From: an uncultured Clostridia bacterium
GTDB taxonomy: Bacteria > Bacillota > Clostridia > Oscillospirales > CAG-272
DNA: 12,298 nt
Assembly: GCA_937892405.1 (NCBI GenBank)
Contig: CALAFS010000148.1
Span: forward strand, 1 to 12,298
Direction of reading: 5' to 3'
The position numbers and the translations under genes were made by a program. Under the pieces are notes generated by a model. The model worked only from the letters and a program-made list of their open reading frames with translations. It did not search any database and had not been told where the DNA came from. This document shows, one piece after another, positions 1 through 8,900 of the stretch (position 1 is its first letter; each line of letters starts with the position of its first letter).

Positions 1-1368
1 TCCGACACAGCGGAGACGACGGTTGCCGAGATGGTCGATGTCGTCGGTCGTGCCGATGCCGTGAGAGAGTCCGATCAGGTAGTTGACGGAGGCAAAGATG
101 TCTTCTTTCGTGATATGTTTCGGCTGAAGAAGAGCGATCTGCTCTTTCGCCAGCTTCTTGATGAAATAGGTACGGGCATCGCCGGTCTGCCCTTCCTCGT
201 CCGCTTTCGCGATGATGTCGCGAAGGACGGAGAGACGGACCTTCTCGCCGGGCTTTACGCCCGCGTCCTCAAGGTCGAAGCCGAGGAGCAGCTCGGGTCT
301 GCCGGTGCCGTTGCCGAACACCTTCACGGTGTTGCCGAGCTCGTCCTTCACGAGGATCTCCTCGGTCAGGCTGTCGTCGATCTTCGCGGCGATCTCCTGT
401 GTCACGAGCGTGCCCTCTTCGGCGACGATCTCGCCGGTCAGCGCGTTCACGACCGGAGCGGCAAGGATAAAGCCGACGACACGGGGACCGATCGCAAGCT
501 TCTTATTATATTTATAGCGTCCGACGGCGGCGAGGTCATAGCGCTTCGGATCAAAGAAGAGGTTGTTGACCAGCATCTCCGCGCTCTCAACGAGCGGAGG
601 CTCGCCGGGACGGAGCTTCTTGTAGATCTCTTTCAGCGCTTCGTCGCGGAAGGAAGTATCGTTCTCCATCGCGAGAGTGGCGCACTCATCTTTCGCGAGG
701 GTGGCGACAAGCATATCCTCTTCACCGAACATGCGGAAGATCGCCTCATCGGAATCTTCCCCGACCGGGCAGAGCGCACGGATCAGGACGGTGATCGGAA
801 TCTTTCTCGTCTTGTCGATCTTAACAAAGAACACGCCGGCGGTATCAGTCTCATATTCGAGCCACGCGCCGCGGTACGGAATGACGGTAGCCGTGTAGAT
901 ATGCTTTCCCTGCTTGTCAACCTCGACGCCGTAGTAAACGCCGGGGGAACGAACGAGCTGCGAAACGATGACACGCTCCGCGCCGTTGATAACGAAAGTA
1001 CCGTTCTCCGTCATGAGGGGGAAGTCGCCCATGTAGATCTGCGCGGTCTTCAGCTCGCCGGTCTGACGGTTGATGAGTCTGACGCCCACCTTCATGTGCG
1101 CATCGTAGGTCACGGAACGGTCCTTGCACTCTTCCACGGAATAGCGCGGATTCGGATCAAGGGTGTAGTCGGTGAACTCGATCGCAAGGTTGCCGGTGTA
1201 GTCCACAATGGGAGAGACATCGTGCAAAACCTCTTCGAGTCCTTCCTTCAGAAACCACTCATAGGATTTCTTCTGCACCTCAATCAGATTTGGCATCTCC
1301 GTCGCTGCTTCAATCTTGGAAAAGCTCATTCTTACATTCGTGCCAAGCTTCTGGGGTTTAAGCATCAT
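1..1368 (-). CDS. rpoB: DNA-directed RNA polymerase subunit beta, N-terminal 456 residues (runs off the left edge)
   Basis: This is the beta subunit of RNA polymerase, which forms one pincer of the catalytic core. The minus-strand frame is open from 1368 to base 1 with no stop, so the gene is cut by the window edge (family length is usually about 1,150-1,300 residues). Recognisable beta-subunit blocks are IEVQKKSYEWF (about 29-39), the fork/N-terminal rifampicin segment RVIVSQLVRSPGVYY (about 132-146), and IDHLGNRRLRCVG at the last visible residues. The main rifampicin-resistance cluster lies beyond the window. Two ATGs are adjacent (1368 and 1365). I chose 1368 because GGAG at 1383-1380 sits 11 bases upstream. 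No ribosomal protein genes (rplJ, rplL) precede it; a RadC-family gene and its terminator do, so rpoB begins its own transcription unit. No TTA, CTA or TCA codon occurs in the visible part. Confidence 0.97.
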   Translation of the reverse strand, partial: MMLKPQKLGTNVRMSFSKIEAATEMPNLIEVQKKSYEWFLKEGLEEVLHDVSPIVDYTGNLAIEFTDYTLDPNPRYSVEECKDRSVTYDAHMKVGVRLINRQTGELKTAQIYMGDFPLMTENGTFVINGAERVIVSQLVRSPGVYYGVEVDKQGKHIYTATVIPYRGAWLEYETDTAGVFFVKIDKTRKIPITVLIRALCPVGEDSDEAIFRMFGEEDMLVATLAKDECATLAMENDTSFRDEALKEIYKKLRPGEPPLVESAEMLVNNLFFDPKRYDLAAVGRYKYNKKLAIGPRVVGFILAAPVVNALTGEIVAEEGTLVTQEIAAKIDDSLTEEILVKDELGNTVKVFGNGTGRPELLLGFDLEDAGVKPGEKVRLSVLRDIIAKADEEGQTGDARTYFIKKLAKEQIALLQPKHITKEDIFASVNYLIGLSHGIGTTDDIDHLGNRRLRCVG

Positions 1369-1419
1369 AGATAGAATCACTCCATTCTAAAATTTACAAA
1401 CTACCATAGATCGCCGCAC

Positions 1420-1482
1420 TGCCCGTGCGCGGGCACTGCCGTCAAATATCGGTCGGTTCTGTGCGGAATCTGACGATTTCCG
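1420..1482 (-). promoter_or_regulatory. Two hairpins in the rpoB leader RNA
   Basis: Within the untranslated leader, TGCCCG and CGGGCA (1420-1425 and 1430-1435) pair around a 4-base loop. CGGAATC and GATTTCCG (1464-1470 and 1475-1482) pair around TGAC with one bulged A. No run of T follows either on the minus strand, so they do not look like attenuators. They may stabilise the leader or act in control of rpoB translation. Neither matches a ribosomal-protein leader I can name. Confidence 0.3.
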
Positions 1483-1530
1483 GGGAGATTTCCCTAAAAA
1501 AGGGCAGAATATCCCCATAGTATAAGCGAT

Positions 1531-1544
1531 TATAATGCATTATA
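1531..1544. promoter_or_regulatory. 14-bp perfect palindrome at the rpoB transcription start
   Basis: TATAATGCATTATA is its own reverse complement. It begins 2 bases downstream of the rpoB -10 box, across the expected transcription start. A protein-bound operator is possible. However, the arms are simply TATAAT in both orientations, so the symmetry could also come from a second, overlapping -10 box. No regulator gene lies nearby. Confidence 0.35.
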
Positions 1545-1546
1545 GT

Positions 1547-1574
1547 ATTATATCACAATTTTTTATTTTGTCAA
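1547..1574 (-). promoter_or_regulatory. Sigma-A type promoter of rpoB
   Basis: On the minus strand a perfect TTGACA -35 box (1574-1569) is followed after 16 bases by a perfect TATAAT -10 box (1552-1547). Transcription would begin near 1540, giving a leader of about 170 bases before the rpoB start at 1368. A second TATAAT lies 8 bases further downstream (1544-1539), inside a palindrome. It is the only strong promoter I can see between the upstream terminator and rpoB. Confidence 0.85.
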
Positions 1575-1684
1575 GAGGTTTTTATAAATTTTTTCCAAAA
1601 AGTGAAATTTTCTTGTAAAAAAACAGGATTGCGGAGGAAAAACAGAGCAGATTTCTCGCCGCCGCAAAGAAAAAACGCATGAAA

Positions 1685-1744
1685 AGCAAAAAAGAAGAAC
1701 GGGAGTGCGGCTGTCACACAAGGACTTTCGCACACCCGTTCTTC
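1685..1744 (-). terminator. Rho-independent terminator after the RadC-family gene
   Basis: GAAGAACGGG (1694-1703) pairs with CCCGTTCTTC (1735-1744). After one A/A mismatch, GTGCG (1705-1709) pairs with CGCAC (1729-1733), giving about 15 pairs with a 19-base loop. On the minus strand the stem is followed by TTTTTT (1693-1688), the classical terminator layout. It lies 27 bases past the stop of the RadC-family gene and separates it from rpoB. A weaker T run also follows on the plus strand. Confidence 0.85.
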
Positions 1745-1770
1745 GGTTTTTATCGTCAATTTGCTATGTT

Positions 1771-3168
1771 TTATTTACAAAAATCAAAAATTTCGTCTCC
1801 TGTAACGGTAGATGCGGCGAAGCGGCAACCGTTCTTCCCCGCCGATGCCGCCGCCTCTCCGACGCGTTCGAAGCGATCGCCGGCAATGACATAATGTTCT
1901 CTCAGCGTCACGCCGACGGCGGCGAAGGCGCTCTGCATCACGGCAGTCAGGGCGACATCCTCGGGTGACGGCTTACTGTACCCGTTCGGATGGTTGTGCG
2001 CCAGGATCACCGATACCGCTCCGCGGCGGCAGGCAATATCCATCAGACGGCGGGGCGTAATGCTCGACGAGTTGACCGAGCCCCGGGAGACACATTCGAC
2101 GGCAAGGACACGCCCTTCCGCATCGAAGAGAAGAAGATACACGCTCTCCTCGGCGAGCGGCGCGAAGAGCGCCGAAAGATAATCGGTGATCTGCCGCTCG
2201 GTGACCGCGCCCCCGATCGGGAAGCGGTCGGTATGGCGGCGGGACGACAGCGAGGCGACGAGCTTCAGATATACCGCGTCTTTTTCTTTCAGAGGAAGAA
2301 GCGCCGACAGCTCCTCGGTCGGCAAAGTGACAAGTGCGCGGAGCGTGCCCGCGGAGGAAAGCAGGCGATCCGCCTCCGCCGCGGCATCGGCGTGCCCGGG
2401 TACGACAGAGAGAAGACGCGCAAGAATCGTCCGATCCCTCACCGCACCGGCGGAAGGTGCGAGGTCACCGACGGGCACCGTATGTCGACTTCCCTCCCCC
2501 GACTCTTTCGCGGAAAGGGTAACACATCGGTTGCCGGAGAGAATGTAATGCTCCGTCAGCGGAATGGAAGAGACGGCGAACGCCTCTTTCAGAAGGGCGT
2601 TCCTCGTGTAGTCGTTTTCGGACGGATAGAGCGGCCCGTACGGGTGCGTATGTGCCAGAATCACGGCGGAAGCGTGACGCTCGATCGCGAGGGAGACAAA
2701 GTCCTTCGCGTCCGCGCGACCTCTGCCGAAGTCCTCCTCCGAGACGGTGTCGAGCGCAATCTTCCGCATGCGGTTGTCGAGCGAGAGCATCACGGTGCGA
2801 TAGGTGTGACAGTCCGAAAGGCAGGAGAGGAGATATTCGCCGGCGTCACGGTAAACGATATCCTCCCTTGCCGCGTCCTCGGGCGGGAAGAACATCTCCT
2901 CTCCCGAGGCAAAGACGGCGGACAGAAATTCTGCCGTGCGGGCACCTACACCGGGACACGCGGCGAGCGCACTTTCATCGGCACCCGCGATCCCGTCGAG
3001 ATCGTGAAAGCGGAAGAGGAGCTCATGCGCGATCGGATTGGTGTCGCGATACGGAATGACGGTGTACAGCAGCATTTCAAGAAGCTCATGTGTGTCGAAA
3101 ATGTCCGCGCCATGCAAAGTATACTTTGCTTTCATGCGTTTTCTGTGACCGATATGCACGCTTGGCAT
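1771..3168 (-). CDS. radC: RadC-family protein with two tandem RadC (JAB/MPN+) units
   Basis: This is a 465-residue protein of the RadC (UPF0758) family, whose biochemical role is unsettled despite the DNA-repair name. Ordinary members are about 220-240 residues; this one holds two copies. Unit 1 (about 5-215) has a helix-hairpin-helix (CPGVGARTAEFL, 71-82) and a JAMM metalloprotease-like site with H173, H175, S183 and D186. Unit 2 (about 243-435) has a degenerate helical front (about 245-308) and the classic RadC signature HNHPNGYSKPSPED with H391, H393, S401 and D404. All JAMM zinc ligands look intact in both units. A longer open frame begins at 3363, but I chose 3168 because AAAGGAGG (3184-3177) sits 8 bases before that ATG, while the ATG at 3174 would be only 2 bases away. 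It lies downstream of prfC and trmB in the same direction, 154 bases after trmB, and ends at a strong terminator. Confidence 0.9.
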   Translation of the reverse strand: MPSVHIGHRKRMKAKYTLHGADIFDTHELLEMLLYTVIPYRDTNPIAHELLFRFHDLDGIAGADESALAACPGVGARTAEFLSAVFASGEEMFFPPEDAAREDIVYRDAGEYLLSCLSDCHTYRTVMLSLDNRMRKIALDTVSEEDFGRGRADAKDFVSLAIERHASAVILAHTHPYGPLYPSENDYTRNALLKEAFAVSSIPLTEHYILSGNRCVTLSAKESGEGSRHTVPVGDLAPSAGAVRDRTILARLLSVVPGHADAAAEADRLLSSAGTLRALVTLPTEELSALLPLKEKDAVYLKLVASLSSRRHTDRFPIGGAVTERQITDYLSALFAPLAEESVYLLLFDAEGRVLAVECVSRGSVNSSSITPRRLMDIACRRGAVSVILAHNHPNGYSKPSPEDVALTAVMQSAFAAVGVTLREHYVIAGDRFERVGEAAASAGKNGCRFAASTVTGDEIFDFCK

Positions 3169-3217
3169 ACACATGTCCTCCTTTCCGTATCCGTTCGGCT
3201 TTTTCGGAATTCTGAAA

Positions 3218-3243
3218 GAGAGAGGGCGTCTCTTCCCTCTCTC
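3218..3243. other. 9-bp hairpin between trmB and the RadC-family gene
   Basis: GAGAGAGGG (3218-3226) pairs perfectly with CCCTCTCTC (3235-3243) around an 8-base loop. In the direction of transcription (minus) only three Ts follow, so termination would be weak at best. It may act as a partial terminator or as an RNA processing or stability element that sets different levels of trmB and radC messages. Confidence 0.45.
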
Positions 3244-3322
3244 AAAAAGCAATTTTCGCGGTGTCTCACAGGGGTAGAAAGCCGTTCCGTGCGGCATAGC
3301 TCCCCGGGTTTCAAAGACAAAA

Positions 3323-4030
3323 CTATGCGTCGGCAGGCGCGGCGGGCTTTTTCTCCTCTTCATAGTGCGGAAGGAAGCCCTCGGGCTTTCTCACCTCGAG
3401 CATGCAGATAGGCACGCCCTTTTCCGTGAAAGCGCGCTCATATTCGGTCATCACATTGCCCTCGGCATATGCCGAAGCGTGAAGATCGCGCGTGACGACC
3501 GTCGGGGTGAGTCCGAGCACGGCGATCTCTTCAAGGGAAAAATCAAAAAGCGGAACATTATCGGTCTTGAACCGCAGAATACCGCCGTCGCGAAGAAGAG
3601 TGAAATAAATCGCAAGGTAGCGCCGATAGGTGAGACGGCGCTTCCGATACCCCTTCTTGTGCCACGGGTCGGAAAAGTTCAGATACACACGGGAGACACT
3701 CCCCGGCGCGAACCACGCGGGGAGATTATCCGCCCCGTCGATCAGAAAGCGAAGATTGTCGGGGCGTTCTCCCTCTCTCTCCTTCGCCTGTTCCGCGGCG
3801 AGGACCACGCAGTCGGAGATGCGCTCCATCGCATAAAAGAAAGCGTCGGGATTCTCTTTTGCCGTCTCGCAGGCAAAGCCGCCCTTCCCCGCACCGATCT
3901 CAAGGAAGATCTCTCCCTCTCTGCCGAACGCCTCCCGCGAGGAGGTCATCGGCTCCGACGGACGGTCAAGGAGCAGCTCGGCACACGCCGCGAGACGGGC
4001 GGCGCCGTTCTTCTTTTTTCTCATTCTCAT
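3323..4030 (-). CDS. trmB: tRNA (guanine-N7-)-methyltransferase
   Basis: TrmB transfers a methyl group from S-adenosylmethionine to N7 of G46 in the variable loop of tRNAs. The 235-residue product is of family length. It shows the SAM-binding loop EIGAGKGGF (44-52), the family signature NFSDPWHKKGYRKRR (118-132 region), FKTDN (154-158) and the C-terminal block DLHAS...GNVMTEYE (about 182-198), which matches Firmicutes TrmB well. The C-terminal tail (about 222-235) is charged and Ala/Pro-rich, and looks dispensable. The start at 4030 overlaps the prfC stop in an ATGA junction, has GAGAGG 8 bases upstream (4044-4039), and implies translational coupling with prfC. A second ATG at 4024 is a weaker alternative. 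A longer open frame from 4162 would lie inside prfC and is rejected. Confidence 0.95.
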   Translation of the reverse strand: MRMRKKKNGAARLAACAELLLDRPSEPMTSSREAFGREGEIFLEIGAGKGGFACETAKENPDAFFYAMERISDCVVLAAEQAKEREGERPDNLRFLIDGADNLPAWFAPGSVSRVYLNFSDPWHKKGYRKRRLTYRRYLAIYFTLLRDGGILRFKTDNVPLFDFSLEEIAVLGLTPTVVTRDLHASAYAEGNVMTEYERAFTEKGVPICMLEVRKPEGFLPHYEEEKKPAAPADA

Positions 4031-5640
4031 CGGCGGTACCTCTCGGCTTCTCCGCGGGCGAACTCGTTCAGCTCCAGCCCCGGGTTGTCCTCGAGCACCC
4101 AGCGGATCGTCCACTCGGTCGGGAAGATCAGAAGATTGTTGCCGCGGAAGTCCTGCACCCACTTCGTATCGTGGGAGAGCTTCAGCGTCTTCGGATCAAG
4201 GTCGGGATTCGCGATATAGCGGATCTCCTGATAAGGCAGATCCGAGCGGCGGAGATCACAGCCGTACTCGTTTTTCAACCGATACTCAAGCACCTCGAAC
4301 TGCAAAACGCCGACAACGCCGACGATCACGCGCTCAAGACCCGAGTTCGGCTCGGTGAAAATCTGAATGGCACCCTCTTGGGCGATCTGCATCATGCCCT
4401 TGGCAAACTGCTTTCTCTTCATGGAGTCGACCTGTTCGACCATGGCAAAGTGCTCGGGAGCGAAAACGGGGATTCCCTCAAAGCGGATCTTTTTCCCCTT
4501 CTCGCAGACGGTATCGCCGATCGAGAAAACACCGGGATCGAAGACGCCGATGATGTCGCCGGCATACGCCTCGTCGATGACCTCGCGCTCCGCCGCCATC
4601 ATCTGCTGCGGCTGGGAGAGGCGGAAGCTCTTGTTGCCCTGTACATGGTAATATTCCTTCGTGCGGTCGAATCTGCCCGAGCAGATACGCATGAAGGCGA
4701 TACGGTCGCGGTGCGCCTTGTTCATATTCGCCTGAATCTTGAAGACGAAGGCGGAGAAAGAATCTTCAAAAGGATCGACGATGACATCCCCCGCCCGACG
4801 GGAAAGGGGCGCCGTCGTCATTTTCAGGAAATGCTCAAGGAAAGGCTCGACACCGAAGTTGTTGAGTGCGGAACCGAAGAAGACGGGCGAGAGCTTCCCG
4901 TGACGAACCTTTTCGAGATCGAAGTCGAAGGACGCGCCGTCGAGAAGCTCGACCTGCTCGCAGAGCTCGGTGCGGCTTCTCTCTCCGATCAGTTCGTCGA
5001 GCTTTTCGGTATCCGAGATGTCGCAGTCGACGCCGTGAATCTTCTCGCGTCCTCTGTGAGAATCGGAGAAGAAGAGGATTGAGCGCGCCTCGCGGTCGTA
5101 GACCCCCTTGAAATTCTGTCCGCACCCGATCGGCCAGTTCATCGGATAGGTGCCGATGCCGAACTCGTGCTCCAGCTCGTCGAGAAGGTCGAAGGGATCG
5201 CGCGCTTCTCTGTCCATCTTATTGATGAAGGTAAAGATCGGAATATCCCGCATGGCGCAGACCTTGAAGAGCTTCCGCGTCTGCGGCTCGATACCCTTCG
5301 CGGCGTCGATGACCATGACGGCGCTGTCCGCCGCCATCAGCGTGCGGTAGGTATCCTCCGAGAAATCCTGATGTCCCGGAGTGTCGAGAATGTTGATACA
5401 ATATCCCTCATAATGGAACTGAAGCACCGAGGAGGTGATCGAAATTCCTCTCTGCTTTTCGAGATCCATCCAGTCGGAGACGGCATGCTTGTCCGACTGC
5501 TTCCCCTTGACCGAGCCGGCGGTCTGAATGGCGCCGCCGTAAAGGAGGAATTTTTCCGTCAGTGTGGTTTTACCCGCGTCGGGGTGCGAGATGATGGCGA
5601 AGGTACGCCGTTTTTCGATTTCCTGTCTTAAGTCCTGCAT
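4027..5640 (-). CDS. prfC: Peptide chain release factor 3 (RF3)
   Basis: RF3 is a ribosome-associated GTPase that speeds dissociation of RF1/RF2 after peptide release. The 537-residue protein is full length for the family. GTPase motifs are all present: G1 HPDAGKTT (19-26), G2 RGISIT (64-69), G3 DTPGH (86-90), G4 NKMD (140-143) and a G5-like GSAL (256-259). They are followed by the beta-barrel domain II (about 285-380) and the RF3 C-terminal domain, ending in ERYRR. The opening residues MQDLRQEIEKRRTFAIISHP are typical of RF3 rather than EF-G or TypA. GGAG (5650-5647) lies 6 bases before the ATG. It is first in a leftward group with trmB (ATGA overlap) and is served by the promoter at 5740-5768. 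Confidence 0.97.
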   Translation of the reverse strand: MQDLRQEIEKRRTFAIISHPDAGKTTLTEKFLLYGGAIQTAGSVKGKQSDKHAVSDWMDLEKQRGISITSSVLQFHYEGYCINILDTPGHQDFSEDTYRTLMAADSAVMVIDAAKGIEPQTRKLFKVCAMRDIPIFTFINKMDREARDPFDLLDELEHEFGIGTYPMNWPIGCGQNFKGVYDREARSILFFSDSHRGREKIHGVDCDISDTEKLDELIGERSRTELCEQVELLDGASFDFDLEKVRHGKLSPVFFGSALNNFGVEPFLEHFLKMTTAPLSRRAGDVIVDPFEDSFSAFVFKIQANMNKAHRDRIAFMRICSGRFDRTKEYYHVQGNKSFRLSQPQQMMAAEREVIDEAYAGDIIGVFDPGVFSIGDTVCEKGKKIRFEGIPVFAPEHFAMVEQVDSMKRKQFAKGMMQIAQEGAIQIFTEPNSGLERVIVGVVGVLQFEVLEYRLKNEYGCDLRRSDLPYQEIRYIANPDLDPKTLKLSHDTKWVQDFRGNNLLIFPTEWTIRWVLEDNPGLELNEFARGEAERYRR

Positions 5641-5739
5641 GCAATTCTCCGTTTATCATAGGTCGCGAGGGGATACCTTCCGTAGGATCTCCGCAAAGAC
5701 ACCCGCTCGCGCGTCCGATTGTTCTCAAATATAAGAATC

Positions 5740-5768
5740 AGTATACCATATTCCGGCGGTTTTTTCAA
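5740..5768 (-). promoter_or_regulatory. Promoter of the prfC-trmB group
   Basis: On the minus strand TTGAAA (5768-5763) and TATACT (5745-5740) are separated by 17 bases, and the -10 box has an upstream TGG (extended -10 type). Transcription would start near 5733, leaving a leader of about 90 bases before prfC. Confidence 0.75.
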
Positions 5769-5777
5769 CCGCTTTTT
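5756..5777 (+). terminator. Terminator-like hairpin with T run, overlapping the prfC -35 box
   Basis: GCGGTT (5756-5761) and AACCGC (5767-5772) pair around TTTTC and are followed on the plus strand by TTTTT. The layout is that of a small intrinsic terminator reading rightwards, but no plus-strand gene precedes it. It could stop stray antisense transcription. It may also be a chance structure in T-rich DNA, since the same bases carry the prfC -35 box on the other strand. Confidence 0.3.
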
Positions 5778-5806
5778 CGTATTTTTCCGGGATTTTTCCT
5801 TTTTTG

Positions 5807-5863
5807 CGGGAATTTTTTCCCGTTTGGACAGTGTTTTTCCTTTCGCTTGTGCGAATTGCACAA
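5807..5863. promoter_or_regulatory. Two inverted repeats between the divergent promoters
   Basis: CGGGAA-TTTT-TTCCCG (5807-5822) is a short hairpin. TTGTGC-GAATT-GCACAA (5847-5863) is a 17-bp dyad with perfect 6-bp arms, 43 bases upstream of the rightward -35 box and about 80 bases upstream of the leftward one. The second has the size and symmetry of a binding site for a dimeric regulator. No regulator gene is in the window, so its function is a guess. Confidence 0.35.
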
Positions 5864-5906
5864 ACTTTCGCCCGTTTTTTCTACATACCGGAGGGGCGCG
5901 GAATTC

Positions 5907-5935
5907 TTGACTTTCGGGGGGCGAAATGCTATAAT
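5907..5935 (+). promoter_or_regulatory. Promoter of the secreted esterase-lipoprotein operon
   Basis: TTGACT (5907-5912) and TATAAT (5930-5935) are separated by 17 bases, a near-consensus sigma-A promoter. Transcription would start near 5942, giving an AT-rich leader of about 50 bases and then AGGAGG (5983-5988) 4 bases before the ATG at 5993. The strength of both signals suggests good basal expression. Confidence 0.85.
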
Positions 5936-5992
5936 GATGTTACTGATTTATAAATATAAATTAAGTAAATTTTATAATTTTCAGGAGGTTTT

Positions 5993-8900
5993 ATGACTAA
6001 GAGAAAATTCAGAGTGCAGTGGGTGGCAATTCTTTGCCTCGTCGCACTGCTCGTCGGTGCGCTCTCCGTCGTTCTGTTCCGGAACACGGTGACTGCCGCA
6101 GGACTCTCCGGCGAGGGAATCCGCGAGGATTTCTCGAGCTTTAACGAAGGAGCTCTCTACGCCAGAGTGCCGGCGGATTACGCCGACTGTATCGACGAAT
6201 CGAACTGGGGCGAATATAGTCTCATAGAAAACTTTACGGCACCGGACAAATCGCAGAAGTGGCAGGTGCTCCTCTTCAACGGAAACAAGGACACCTCGCC
6301 GAAAAGATACGGCTTCAATACCGCGAAGTCTGTCGGTGTCGAAGCGGTGGAAGGCAATGTCGGCGGCAAGGCGCTGAAGCTCGTCGCGTCCTATTCGCCG
6401 AAGTCTTCTTTGTCCAAGTTCCCCACCATGCAGGATAACTCGGCACGCGTCAATCTGCTCGTCCAGCAGAATGTCACGGAGGGAATGACGGTCTGCCTGC
6501 ACTTCCGCTTCATGGTGCCGAACGAAGTGTCGACGATCGACTTTTACCCGAAAGCCGGTAACGGCTGGCCGGGCAATTTCCTTACGGTACGCAACACCGT
6601 GATGACATTCGGCTCGCAGACGATGACGCTGGTGCCCGGGCACTGGTACGATGTCGTCTGGAGCGCGAAATGCGGTGCCAAGGAAGCGACCGTACAGGTC
6701 GACGGCGTCTCGTCCGTCATCTCGGGGACGGTTTCCTACACTTCTCTGGAATATCCTGTCTTTCAGGCATATCCTTCGCTGACGGAAGGCAAAGACAGCA
6801 TCCTTTATGTCGACGATGTTGCCTGCTTTGAGAAAGCGGGCGACTACTCGATCCTCACCGACCGCATGGAAGTCGTCTCTTCGGCACACCCGATGACCGA
6901 GTCGAAGATGACCGTCGTCGGCGGTGCAACCGTGGACGAACTCCGCGAGAGCATCACGATGGGCTATGATGTCACGATGAAGATCATGAACGGCGAGACC
7001 GAGATCACCGACGGCGCGGCAGACATCGCGGACGGCTACAAGCTCGTCTTCACGACCGCCGACGGCGGCTACATAGTAACGGTGCCGATCGCGGTGCTGC
7101 CGGACCGCCCGACAGAGAATGATCTCTCCGAAACCTTCAATAACCTTTCCTTTGTGATCGGTAAAAATTCCGCCGTTGACGGTAACTTCTACAAGGGTTC
7201 CGCAACAGGACTCCTCGAAGGTGTCTCCGCTTCGAGCGTATTCGCCGACGCAGACTCCCTCTCCGTTGCGAGAGCGCCCTTCAAGAAGGTCGGCGACATG
7301 GCTCTGCTCTTCCACTCCGGAAAGACGAGTGCAAGCGCGGACATGACGATCCTCCGCTCTTCCTCTCTTCCCTATTCCGCAGGATACGGTCACATTCTCG
7401 AATTCGATGTGATCGCGACCGGTAAGGGCGGCACGCTGACCGTCGGACGCACCGCCGTCTCCGACAAGGTGACGATCGACATCGACAGCGTGAGCTTCGC
7501 CGGTTCCACCCTCACCATCGCGACCAAGCAGTATCACCATATCGTATGGGAGATCACCGCAGAGGGCACGCAGAATGTATATGCGGACGGCGTGCTCGTC
7601 GGGACGAAGACCGGATCGGCTCTGACCGGTGCGGGCGGCATCTCCTTCGGAATGACGAAGGCAAGTGCGGTCGACGCCGACTTTGCCGTCGACAACCTTA
7701 CCTCTTACAACAAGGCTCTCGCCTACACACCGGTGACGGATACCTCCTATCCCCGCTCCGATGTGATGAATGTGACGGAAGAGTCCCGTACCTTCTACAT
7801 TCAGGGTGCGAACTTCGATGTAAACTTCCTGCTCGGCACCTTCACCGAGGACGATGTCGCCCTCTTCGATGCGGACGGCAATCAGCTGACGAAGGGCAAC
7901 TTCGACCGCAAGACGGGCTACCTCGTCTACTATCCGAAGAACAACGGCACGCCGAAGACCTACACGCTCGGCAATCCGTCCTTCTCCTTCTCCTCCATCT
8001 ATGCCGACGGCATGGTGCTTCAGAGAAATAAGGAAATCAACCTGACCGGTTTCGCCAACGCATCGGGGATCGACGCGACGGCGACCCTGACCGATGAGAA
8101 CGGTGTGATCGTCGCGATCAGCACCGCGAAGACGACGGCAGGTCAGTTCAGCATCAAGCTCCCGGCACAGTCGGCGGCGAAGGGACTCTCCCTCACGATC
8201 CGTGTGGCGAGCGGTGCCGAAGTCTTCTATGAAAAGACCTTCCGCGATGTCGCGATCGGCGAGGTGTGGATCCTCTCCGGACAGTCGAACATGTGGCTGC
8301 CCGTTCATCAGATGGAGGATGCCGCCGAGTATCTTGCCAACGCGGACAACTACGGTGACAACATCCGTTACTTCACACAGTCGAGAACCGCATCCTTCAC
8401 CCCCGAGACCGACACGCAGGGCGGCGGCTGGTATGTGGCGACGAGTGAGAACCTCTCCTCTCATGAGATCTCCGGTATCGGTTATGTGATGGCGACGCGC
8501 CTCGCCGAGCAGCTCGGCGATGTACCGGTCGCGGTCATCAACGCATACTACGCAGGTTCTTCCATCGTGGCGTGGTTCGACCTTGACACGATTCAGTCGA
8601 CCTATCCCGCACTTTATGACACATACCTCGACTACAAGTCGAAGGGCACCCCCTCCAGCTGGAACAATGTTCCCTCTGTCTGCTACAACCGGATGGTGCA
8701 CCCGATCAAGGGCTATACGGCAAACGGTGTGATCTGGTATCAGGGTGAATCCAACTGCGGTACTCCCGCACTCTACATGGACTACTACAAGACGCTGACC
8801 TCTCTTTGGAGAGAGTGGCTCAACAACGAAGAACTGCCCTTCATGGTGATGCAACTTGCCCCCTATGGTGCCTCCTCTTACCCCGCTTTCCGCAACGCTC

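Noticed and set aside
31..1374. 447-codon plus-strand open frame
   Set aside because: It is antisense to rpoB and explained by codon bias; the minus strand reads as unmistakable RpoB.
1369..1546. Riboswitch or transcription attenuator in the rpoB leader
   Set aside because: Hairpins are present, but none is followed by a T run on the minus strand and I recognise no known riboswitch core.
1571..1968. Short open frames on both strands around 1571-1968
   Set aside because: They overlap the terminator, the rpoB promoter or the 3-prime end of the RadC-family gene, and have biased, featureless products.
3218..3243. Strong terminator between trmB and the RadC-family gene
   Set aside because: The stem is good, but only three Ts follow in the direction of transcription, so I list it as a hairpin only.
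3169..3363. 65-residue N-terminal extension of the RadC-family protein
   Set aside because: The extension has no family similarity, and AAAGGAGG is spaced correctly for the ATG at 3168.
1990..3411. 473-codon plus-strand open frame
   Set aside because: It is antisense to the RadC-family gene and has no domain features.
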